Positions 55,337 to 64,000 of a stretch of 64,000 bases of DNA are shown here, one piece after another. The notes under the pieces were generated by a model. That model worked only from the letters and a program-made list of their open reading frames with translations. It made no database searches and was not told where the DNA came from. Location: NCBI GenBank assembly GCA_903813345.2, contig CAIIXF020000009.1, positions 26,322,740-26,386,739 of the forward strand, in the 5' to 3' direction. Source of the DNA: Owenia fusiformis. Its lineage: Eukaryota > Annelida > Polychaeta > Sabellida > Oweniidae. Within the stretch, counting starts at the first letter, position 1. Each line of letters opens with the position of its first letter. The position numbers and the translations under genes are program-made.

Positions 55337-56485
55337 TTACTCATTTGAGTTTATTCTACGTGTTTTAGTTAGAGCTATAATGTCATGGTCATTTGGGCGC
55401 GGCTGCAGCGCGGAAACACCGGGTATCGTAGCCCTCCTTTCAACACCCCTCCTCTCGATTCTATTACTTGTATCGTTCGACTTTGTAACAGATGGCGCAA
55501 TTCGCTCCGATCGGCATTTTGCGACGGCAACAAAACTTTTTCTGAACCTATCATGTAAGAAAGTGTATATAATAGGGTTCACACATGTGCTCATCATCGA
55601 AAGACACTGTAGAAAATGCCTTACTGTCAACCACTTTGTATTCAGTTTAAGTCCTATTTTAAGTGATATCAAATTAAAGAGCATTATTGGCAGCCAGCAT
55701 ACAACAAAAAATATAACAACGAGTATCATCATCAGAACTATACGTTTCTTCTGCCTCAATCTATGTTCACTCGCAATGGGGTTTATATTAGGGCCCATAT
55801 CCAAAACAGGGGATCGAATCCACAAACTATGCGCTATTCCAATGTACGCAACTGACATCAGAGTCAAAGGCTGCGCGAACAATCCTATCAAATAGATCCA
55901 GAACATCGCTTCCAAGTGCATCTTTTCTTCGTCCCAAAGACACACGTTTATAAGTATCTTCGTAGGGGATACATAAGTGACGTCTTCTATACGTTCAGTA
56001 GTGTTCGTCACGTTCATTGAAAATGTCCTCTGAGAGTAACAAATTGCGTTAGGTAGGCTGACACAGATTGAAAATAACCAAACTACTGACAGGACAATAA
56101 TTGCTCGTTTCATAGTATTGTAGAACTTAGTCTTTAGGGGGTGGACGACAGCATGGTAGCGATCCAATGCAACCACGGACATAGTCATCAAACTGGATGC
56201 AACACCGACATTCTGAACGAATGGAACCATCTTACAGGCAAACGCCCCGAACGTCCAAAATGTTGTCAAGGCACTCGCAAGATTTATAGGCATACAAAAG
56301 CACGTTATTAGGAGGTCACCAACTGCCAGTGATACGATGAAGCAACTCATTGTACTATTCCGAAGAGTACGAGCCTTGATGCAAACGACGAGAACTGTGA
56401 TGTTACCGACGATAGAAAGCGTGAAGAACAAAGCGTAAAGTGCTATTAGTAAAGTCTGTGATGTCGACGATAACAATGATGCCAT
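55337..56485 (-). CDS. Class A (rhodopsin-type) peptide-receptor-like GPCR, single exon, 382 aa
   Basis: The start is the ATG at 56485; upstream in-frame sequence reaches a TAA just before a non-ATG TTG at 56545. Seven hydrophobic helices with class A hallmarks: GN in TM1, SLAVGDLL in TM2, TM3 Cys84 paired with Cys182 in loop 2, LDRYHAVVHP (DRY at 108-110), CWLP in TM6 (263-266) and NPIIY in TM7 (303-307), followed by HDRFRKSF of helix 8. Loop 2 carries N-glycosylation sites NVT and NTT, and loop 3 is short and basic. The pattern resembles neuropeptide receptors of the QRFP/NPFF/orexin-like group; the ligand cannot be assigned. The extracellular N-terminus is only about 10 residues, and the bases before the ATG (acttag|t) could be a splice acceptor, so an upstream coding exon is possible. 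Head to head with the GPCR at 57194, suggesting shared upstream DNA. Confidence 0.85.
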   Translation of the reverse strand: MASLLSSTSQTLLIALYALFFTLSIVGNITVLVVCIKARTLRNSTMSCFIVSLAVGDLLITCFCMPINLASALTTFWTFGAFACKMVPFVQNVGVASSLMTMSVVALDRYHAVVHPLKTKFYNTMKRAIIVLSVVWLFSICVSLPNAICYSQRTFSMNVTNTTERIEDVTYVSPTKILINVCLWDEEKMHLEAMFWIYLIGLFAQPLTLMSVAYIGIAHSLWIRSPVLDMGPNINPIASEHRLRQKKRIVLMMILVVIFFVVCWLPIMLFNLISLKIGLKLNTKWLTVRHFLQCLSMMSTCVNPIIYTFLHDRFRKSFVAVAKCRSERIAPSVTKSNDTSNRIERRGVERRATIPGVSALQPRPNDHDIIALTKTRRINSNE

Positions 56486-57193
56486 ACTAAGTTTCACTTT
56501 TAGCTTCCCCTTATGCTGTGTCCTCAAATTATTAATGTTTATCAATTAGCGAATTTACAATAGCTTTCCATTTTGTTTTCACTAGTCATCTGTATTCTCC
56601 GAATGTGTTATATGGTCTGAAATCATCTGTAAAATACAAAACATAAAAAATTTCGATGAAAAGTATTTTATAATTGTCAGTGAATGTTCGTCATCTTCGA
56701 GCAATTATGAGATGTAAATCAACAAAAACGAAGGGTCCTTATCATTATGTAAATACCATGCTGGCCAACGTAAAAGCCCAATTACGTATATCACTCAAAC
56801 GTAATGAAGTTTTAATAGAACAATTTCATACAAGTTTTCTTATTGGAATTGTTCTTATACTGTTGTGTTAATCTTTGCTCTCAAAGAGACATCAAACGGT
56901 CTCTTACTAGAATCAAAACAAAATGTCAGATTACAAAAGGTCTTACCTCCATTCTATTGTACTTCTTACGTGAATGACCCAGGGCACAGTGTGGTGAAAA
57001 AATGCTAGAAGGTGTTAAGAAACATCAAAAGGTTAGCAAGACCGCCGATGTTTTGTCTAAAAATCATAAATCAATTTAAGTGTTTTATAATTTATCGAAT
57101 TAATTAATAATCTTGATTAGTAGAACCATTGTTCTTGGTAAGCTAGCAACTGCGATTACAGGACTGAAGTAGATATATTGCCAACGATACGAA
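56486..57193. promoter_or_regulatory. Shared upstream region between two divergent GPCR genes
   Basis: About 0.7 kb between the two divergent start codons. AT-rich, no clear TATA box or CpG-rich core. The small plus frame 56674-56871 looks like chance. Confidence 0.35.
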
Positions 57194-59419
57194 ATGTCAA
57201 GACAACTATTTCCTCGTTTATCAGACGATCATTCCGTTGGACAATTTAGAATTAATGGACAATTAGTGAGGATGTTGGTGTATATTTTGAGTGTAGGCAA
57301 CATCACCTTACGTGATAGGGAAATCTACTCCGAAAACGAATTTATCTCAGATGATGAATCCATTCATGCTGATGCTAATTCTACACAAACTTGCAGAAAA
57401 TTGGACGATTTGGACGTCTCATCTGTAGACTACCCTGGAGAGGTTTTAGTAGTTCCCATATGGCAGACTGTAGTCGTTGTAACCATCTACGCGATTATAG
57501 GCATTTTTGCCATAGGCGGGAACGGTATTATCATCAGTATGTTTTTCATTCATAAGTTCCTCCGAACTGCAGCTAACTATTATATCATCAACCTCGCCCT
57601 CGCTGATTTGTTGGTGGCCAGTCTTGCCATGTGGATTAAGCCTGTGGAGGACCTCACCGATGGTTGGGTTCTTGGAACGTTTGGCTGCAAATTTAATATA
57701 TTTATACAAAGTAAGTCTCTATGTCTCTGGTGTTCGAAATATGTTCTCCAAATAAGTAAAACCGTTGCCCAATATTGTAAATAATCAGTATGATCATGTA
57801 ACTGTCACCATTTCACCCATTTAGTATAATTACAATGCTTGTTTTTAATTCCTCGATTCCCGATAAATTGTGTTGTGTTCAGATCAGATCTAATAAAATT
57901 AATGGACCAACTTTTTTTGGTCTTAATTCAAGCATACTATCATGTTGTCAATTTTCAGTGTCCGGGATGTGTGCCAGCGTGTTCACACTCTCTGTAATAT
58001 CCGTCGACAGATTCTTCGCTATTGTTCTTCCACTTAAGCCCCGCATAACAAAACACAAGAGAAAGGCGTTAGTACTCATCACGTCAATTTGGACGATGGC
58101 AGTTATTATAGCAAGCCCGTTGCTGGTAGTTTTCACGTACTACGAGATCCAATGGAAGGACTATACAGAGCGCATATGTGAAGACAGGTGGCCCTCCTGT
58201 GAATCATTCATTGTTCCCTTGTCTAAAAAGTTTTACTGGAGTTTTGTGATTGTCGTTTTTGCCTGGGTCCCAATGGTCTCGATGTCAGTGCTATATGGTG
58301 TCATGGTTCATAAGCTTACAACGGATCAGTTAGGGCCAACGTCAATGCTTTCAAGACAATCCTTAATACAAACCAATGCAAGGAAAAAGGTAAGCTTATG
58401 TACATTTAACTGACAAAATTCAATTCAATTTCAATTCAATTCAATTTATTAAAATATGAAACGATGTGAAGATATGCATATGTGTCGTCACCATAATTAT
58501 CTAAGCACAAGCGGCAAAGGGAAGCAGGGACTAAAGTTGTAATTAAACCTAGCAAGAAAAAGCAAGCTCTAAGTGTATATCAGTCATAAGAAAAACAAAA
58601 CCCATGTATCCCAATACCATGATCTAACGTGAAAATAAACAATGTCTAATACACCCCTTCCCCCACCATTCAAGAACCAATATCACAATCCAAGACCAGA
58701 ACACCAATGAACATTTCAATCATACTGAAGTCATTATGATACGTATTGAAGGAAAAATGAGAAAAGTGATAGCCAATACTCAAAACATCAAAAATATGTG
58801 GATTATTCACTATAGTGAATCGTATTATAGATGGTGCGAATGTTGATAGCAGTTCTTGGGATGTTCGTTCTATGTTGGCTACCATATCAGATTCTATGTC
58901 TAATCAACGTCTTCAACAGTGTAATTGACGATCAGAAGGTAAGCACTGATACATGCTATGAATCGCCAATATATTAAACGAATGACTGTCTGCCAAATTG
59001 TACGAGAATAGTGCAAAATGGGCAGGGGTAAAATAAGATAATTTTCTTTCTTTTCCATTTCATGCAGAAAATCTGGTTTCCGTCATTATCATATGATCTC
59101 ATATCTCATATCTCACCCAATAATCATGCTATTACAAATTGTTACATTAAAATACATACATGACTGTTCTTTACATTGATTTCAGGTACAAAAGCTTTCG
59201 CCGTTCATATTTGCAGTCAACACTTTGGCATTTGCGAATGGGGCAGTTGACCCATTGATATTTGGTGCGATGAATGAGAATTTCAGACGAGCGTTTCGGG
59301 TCACATTCACTAGATGCTTGCCACACGATGCATGGTCGTTAAATGAACGTTCAAATAGAGTGTTTGATATCGATAGTGCAAGGAACAGTACCGTTGCAGA
59401 ATCTACTATCAATTCCTGA
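57194..59419 (+). CDS. Class A (rhodopsin-type) GPCR, four exons, 429 aa
   Basis: Exons 57194-57710, 57959-58389, 58831-58938 and 59186-59419 join in frame (phases 1, 0, 0) with GT-AG ends. Long N-terminus of ~85 residues with N-glycosylation sites NIT and NST. TM1 has GGNGIIIS, TM2 LALADLLVAS. The TM3 Cys (FGCKF) is followed across the exon 1/2 junction by ISVDRFFAIVLPLKPR, so the DRY motif is DRF. Loop 2 has two Cys (ICEDRWPSC). TM6 CWLPYQI is in exon 3. TM7 has VDPLIFG in place of NPxxY. C-tail of about 50 residues. Peptide-type receptor by general pattern; the ligand is not assignable. Intron 2 contains the uninterrupted dispersed repeat that defines the LINE insertion site at 16 kb. The start could instead be the Met at residue 27. 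Confidence 0.83.
58418..58450. repeat. (CAATT)n microsatellite in intron 2
   Basis: ATTCAATTCAATTTCAATTCAATTCAATTT; the inverse of the (TTGAA)n tail of the LINE at 19063, so possibly the remains of a reverse-oriented LINE end. No further LINE sequence is visible. Confidence 0.6.
58500..58798 (+). repeat. Uninterrupted copy of the dispersed repeat (empty LINE site)
   Basis: ATCTAAGCACAAGCGGCAAA through CCATTCAAGAACCAATATCA to CACAATCCAAGACCAGAACA and GATAGCCAATACTCAAAACA. Colinear with 15858-16032 plus 19064-19177, but without the 3 kb insert. Confidence 0.8.
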
Positions 59420-60444
59420 TTATGGTGCAGCATTAAGATACATGTTAATAGCATTTTCTAAACCATTGTAACATTGATTGCTCACATCCTCTCACGCCTA
59501 CTTTCTGAAATGTCTCAAATATTTCTGGATAATGCATTGATTCAAATCGATTTTTCAATTCAAATAAATCTTTTATGTTAAACTTCCATGTTTTACTGCA
59601 ATCTGAAACATTGACATTTCTTAAAGAATGCATTCAAATTTAGAGGCAATTGACAGTAATATTATTCCTTAACTTTAAAGCTAATGCAGAGATGTCCCGC
59701 CATGGACTGCTATTTTTGTACATTGTGGTAGAAATGAGCGATGTTGTCGGGATTGGTGTATGGTGTTGTACTTTTTCATAAATAGTACATCTACTGACAA
59801 ATGGCTTGATATTTTTTTTGATATTATGAACGTATTCAACAGAAAGCCATACATTCTGGATGTAATCAGCATTTTCTGAGGTTCCCGCACTTATCACGCC
59901 TAACCATCGTCAACGTATAGCGTCAAAATGTCAATCTCCTTTCCACGAGAATGCTTCAAATCAAATATAGAATATTTTTGGCTTATATCATTCCTTGTCA
60001 TGTCTATTTTCTAAAAATCCCCAAAGTGTACATTTTCTTTCAGGATTTTAAAAGATTTTTTCAATAATGTTTGTTGGTTACCATATTGTTATCTGGGAGA
60101 AAAACATTTCCCCTCATTTTTTGAACTTTAAATCCTCAAAAACCTCACAATGTATAACATATTGTGGATCTTTTGACATATACTGTATTTTAGATCGAAA
60201 AAACAGATCGGTAGATCAATTGTACACGTTGCTTGCAATTTTTTCACACCCTGTGTATTATGAGTCTCATTCCGTCTTTAATATAGGCGAAATATTGCAT
60301 CATTAATATCAATATTCTACGAGTCGAGAGAGTGGATCAGAGTAAAACATTAATTATGAGTCTATGAACATTGACACGATACTAATGCAAACAAAAAACT
60401 AAATACGTATACCTATGCTCACTTACAACATAACCAATGATAGA
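59420..60444. other. 3' flank of the four-exon GPCR, no further gene seen
   Basis: Holds the AATAAA at 59563-59568. Small frames on both strands (59445-59897, 60067-60306) have no recognisable content. Confidence 0.4.
59563..59568 (+). promoter_or_regulatory. Polyadenylation signal of the four-exon GPCR
   Basis: AATAAA 144 bases after the TGA at 59417-59419. Confidence 0.55.
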
Positions 60445-61725
60445 GTTAACCCTAATGTGTTCATGGGGGTGGGGGGTTGGGGGTTGGGTCGGATGACCCT
60501 TCCCTCTTCGGATTTTTTCTTCGGATTTTTTTTCATAACCGTAGTACCTATAGCTACAGATGGAAGATCATTTTGGCTGAGTTAGGATGGTTGGAATTTT
60601 TTCAGAAATTGCTTGAAAATCACACCATCTCTATGGTTTCATAGAATAAAAATATAAGCTGGTTCTTTTTACTTTCTTTTGGATATAGACCATATAGTAT
60701 AGGAAATACCCTTTCAAACAAGCCATGTAACAAGGTAATCTGACTTTTACTGACTTATTTTATACGAACTTATCAATATTATATTATGGTCCTCGACTCG
60801 CGTTTCGATCCAAATAATTTGAGTAAAAATTTTTTTTTCAAAAACTAATGATCATATATCTATGACATTTTTTCTGGGAGGTCCTGAACATATTTGTAAG
60901 ATATCTGCAAAACAATATAACCATATCTTTATTTGTTTTGTAGAATGTTTTTGTCCTCCCTACCCCAAGATTTTTTGGTTTCTCGGCTATTTTTAGTCAT
61001 TTTTCCATCTTAATATACATATAATTTACAAACTTGAGAATATACGTTTATGCATCAAAATATTGGGTAAGAGTGAATTGTATTTGAAGTGAACTTTTGG
61101 CTCAAATACACTTATTTTCAACACGTGAGATTGCGTTTTCGCTAGGGCAGATGCACTAAAAACAAATTTTCTCAGCTAATACTCATGACAACCAATATCC
61201 AAAATCTTTACACTATATTATAACCAGGGGTATGTCCTATGACATTATTAAAAGATATTATCTATTCAGTTTATTAGGTCCTGGGCTGTGATTTGTCTCC
61301 TATCCCCCATTTTTGGATATTTCATTTTGTCAAATTTTCGACCAAATTACCTATCTCTGGATCTAGGAAAGGTATTTACCCACGTTTTTTTCCTAAAAAG
61401 GTAGATACTATATACATCTATCACATTTAGTACCATTTTCTGGCTAAAAACATTATATGTTGTTTTTGAAAATATGTTGTTTCTGAAAAAGGGAAAAAAG
61501 CGAAAAGGCTCACCGCTATGTTACTTTGACCTACTTTTGACCCCATTTGATCTACCTTTTTGAGATTTACATATATCCCCTCGAGAGTTTTGAATGACCT
61601 ACAATATGGTAACTTAATTTTTACTGTACCTCTTCAACTTTTGAAACCCAAGGGGGGGGGGGGGGTCATCTGATCCCCCTGTCCATTAGTGTAATGAAAA
61701 ATACCTTGTGCACATTAGGGTTAAC
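60445..61725. mobile_element. 1.28-kb TIR-bounded repeat with CCCTAA-containing ends
   Basis: GTTAACCCTAATGTG at the left is exactly inverted at the right (CACATTAGGGTTAAC). Next to each end lies a G-rich tract (GGGGGTTGGGTCGGATGACCC at left; G run and GGTCATCTGATCCCCC at right) that is also inverted. No open frame of note, so non-autonomous or a decayed copy. Confidence 0.75.
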
Positions 61726-61991
61726 CCACACAGTAAAATAAGCGATGTTGTAAATATTGTTTGATCACGTGATCAATGAATTAGTATTTTAATTATTATT
61801 GACTAAATACATTTAATTAGGTCAATCTACACATTTGTTTGATTTCATTTGCTGCAAAAATAGTAATACTTTAGTGAATAATTGTGCATCGTGCACAAGT
61901 TCAATATTCCCAAAGTCACCCGATCTTTATAGAATACTGCTTGTGAAATATGCACAGGTATTCACCCCAATAGAATGAAATATTTGCATAG

Positions 61992-63613
61992 TCAGACTTG
62001 CCAACCTCCCGTTTTTTTACGGGAATCTCCCGTAAATTTTTTGTTTTTCCGTAAAAAATACCAAACTCCCGTACCGTTTTCTCCCGTAAAAACTCCCGTA
62101 AACTCCCGTACCGTATTTTTACTAAAATCTCCCGTAATTTTTTTAAAAAATATGGCCGTAAAATCTCCCGTATTTTTGCTGAAATCTCCCGTAAAATCTC
62201 CCGTATTCTGGTATAACTCCAGTAAAATCTCCCGTTTTCTGGTATAACTCCCGTGAAATCTCCCGTATTCTTGGTTTAACTCCCGTAAAATCTCCTTTTT
62301 TTTGCTGTCGAAATCTACCGTATTTAAAAGGAATTTGACGAATTTGCGACCTTGATTATTGCAGGCACGCTTCTTTCTTTTACTCCAAGAAGGATTGGCT
62401 CCCATGGTTCACTATCGATACTTTCATAAATAACTTAAAAGTACTTTATTCCCATGATTCAAATTGCTTTTCTGCGATCAGTTCGGTATAAGTTTGCACA
62501 CCAAATGTCCACAAACGGGGGCCAGTTCATATTCTGTCATACTTCTGGCGGGAGAATACATTTTGTTTTTATATGGCGCTAAACAAAATATTCCCGCAAT
62601 ATAATGCGCATTATGGGTGGGGACTGCTGTGAAATAATGAACGTAAGTGACATCTATCTGAGATTATAAGTTCTAATTAATTTATTAACTGCGCATGCGT
62701 CATGATAATTTCAACCAATTAAATCGCTGGATTTAATGCTCATGCGCGAAAAACCGAACCTAAAAATGGAACCTCACGCAGATTGTAAAAGTAAAAGTAA
62801 AGTAAAAATTCCCGTTTTTCATAAATCTACCGTAAAAACTCCCGTTTTTTCATAAATCTACCGTAAAGACTCACGTTTTTTTCAAAATCTACCGTAAAAA
62901 CAACCGTTTTGTCAGAAACCTACCGTATGAACTCCCGTTTTTCCGAAATCTACCGTAAAAACTCCCGTTCTTTCAAAATCTACCGTAAAAACTCCAGTTT
63001 TTTCAAAATCTAAAGTAAAAACTCCTGTTTTTTCAGAAATCAACCGTAAAAACTCCTGTTTTTTCAAAATCTACCGTAAAAACTCCCGTTTTTTCAGAAA
63101 TCTACCGTAAAAACTTCCGTTTTTTCAGAATCTACCGTAAAAACTCCCATTTTTTCAGAAATCTACCGAAAAAACTCCCGTTTTTTTTAAAAATCTACCG
63201 CAAAAACTCCCGTTTTTTCAAAACCTACCGTAAAAACTCCCGTTTTTTCAGAACCTACCGCAAAAACTCCCGTTTTTTCTGAAATCTTCCGTAAAAAAGT
63301 CACGTTTTTTAAAATTTACCCCGAAAAATACCTTTTTATAAAATCTTTCGTAAAAAATCCCGTTTTTTAAAAATCTCCCGTAAGAACTCCCGTTTTTTCA
63401 AAATCTCCCGTAAAAACTCCCGTTTTTTCAAATTTACCGCAAAAACTCCCGTTTTTTTTAAATCTCCCATAAAAACTACAGTTTTTTTCAAATATCTCCC
63501 GTAAAAACTCCCGCTTTTTTTCAAAAAACTCCCGCAAAAACTACCTTCCGTAAAAGTACCGCAATTTTTTTTAAATCTCCCGAAAAATTTTCATTTTAGG
63601 TTGGCAAGTCTGA
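61992..63613. mobile_element. 1.62-kb TIR-bounded element filled with CTCCCGTAAAA-type minisatellite
   Basis: TCAGACTTGCCAACCT (61992-62007) is inverted exactly at 63598-63613, with TAG flanking both sides (61989-61991 and 63614-63616). The left arm (to ~62330) is a dense array of CTCCCGTAAAAT words. The right arm (~62810-63590) is some 25 copies of a ~30-base unit, AAAACTCCCGTTTTTTCA plus AAATCTACCGT. A 480-base non-repetitive core between them contains TGCGCATGCGTCA. Open frames on the minus strand across the arrays (61992-62405, 63336-63524) code Lys/Phe/Gly repeats and are by-products of the repeat. Confidence 0.75.
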
Positions 63614-63616
63614 TAG

Positions 63617-64000
63617 TGTTCCATATTGCAGGCAAATTATTCATCACGAATATGAGCCATATATGTATGTAAATATTAATCGGGTGTAGAAATATCTTCC
63701 TTATTGATACAGTTGTATGCGTAATCCGAGAATATGTCAACAAGTTTATTAATTAAATCAATGACGTTGATGTATTGTTATGAACTGTTTATGTAGTTAA
63801 ATAAAATAATGATAGTAGAATTTCAATTTTCCGCTCCGCATATCACGTAAATAACAACACAAAGAATGATTTGAATTTACATCTCGGTATTTCTCACACA
63901 AATAAGGCCATTTTTCTAATTAAATTTTACCTTTCGCTGCAAATATTTGACTTCGCATCTACAAGTGGGGGCATGACATTGTCCCAAACCCAGAAGTATG
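63617..64000. other. Window end, no feature seen
   Basis: AT-rich sequence without recognisable coding, repeat or splice signals. Confidence 0.4.

Noticed and set aside
56486-56545. TTG at 56545 as start of the single-exon class A GPCR
   Set aside because: Not an ATG, and directly preceded by an in-frame stop; the first ATG is at 56485.
61992-63524. Lys/Phe/Gly-repeat proteins encoded on the minus strand of the CTCCCGTAAAA arrays
   Set aside because: The open frames follow from the repeat unit lacking stops; there is no start, splice or conservation signal.
1-64000. tRNA genes, rRNA genes and CRISPR arrays
   Set aside because: No cloverleaf with A/B boxes, no rRNA-like block and no spaced short direct repeats of CRISPR type were seen on either strand; a covariance-model scan was not possible.

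Overview
The window is animal nuclear DNA. It is AT-rich and intron-dense with GT-AG splice sites, and it holds many fold-back and MITE-like repeats and one non-LTR retrotransposon. The gene content (secreted chitin-binding/LamG-like proteins, a CILP-like matrix protein, a somatomedin-B plus methuselah-type GPCR, and peptide-receptor-like class A GPCRs) fits a marine invertebrate, most likely a spiralian such as a mollusc, brachiopod, annelid or relative. That placement is inference; nothing in the sequence fixes the species.

Left part (1-30 kb): a small cluster of paralogous secreted proteins. The last exon of one copy lies at 220-312 (+). A complete 13-exon copy of 603 aa runs from 6607 to 13781 (+). 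A second complete 13-exon copy of 653 aa runs from 28470 to 20058 (-). The two full copies share exon number, all twelve intron phases and domain order: signal peptide, very short second exon, CBM14 chitin-binding domain, a second Cys-rich domain, LamG-like domain, Lys/Arg-rich helical region, dibasic cleavage-like site followed by QTDDDD, and a short C-terminal tail. I do not recognise this full architecture as a named family, and it is my main candidate for something undescribed. Between the convergent copies lie a ~1 kb fold-back element and a 5'-truncated LINE that sits inside another dispersed repeat. An uninterrupted copy of that repeat is in a GPCR intron at 58.5 kb, which gives the LINE boundaries to the base.

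Middle (30-47 kb): a nested palindrome at 30.4 kb, then an intronless 871-aa methuselah/secretin-type GPCR with an N-terminal somatomedin-B-like domain (34776-32161, -). After it comes about 12 kb with no gene I can support, holding several TIR-bounded short elements and simple repeats.

Right part (47-64 kb): a six-exon CILP-like extracellular protein (47201-51879, +) with signal peptide, coiled coil, Ig domain and CILP-type C-terminal region. Two class A GPCR genes follow head to head about 0.7 kb apart: a single-exon gene (56485-55337, -) and a four-exon gene (57194-59419, +). The window ends in two larger TIR-bounded repeats. One is 1.28 kb with CCCTAA-containing ends; the other is 1.62 kb and packed with a degenerate CTCCCGTAAAA-type minisatellite.

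Exon boundaries were worked out by hand from reading frame, splice consensus and comparison between paralogs. Domain names rest on pattern recognition; no database search was run.
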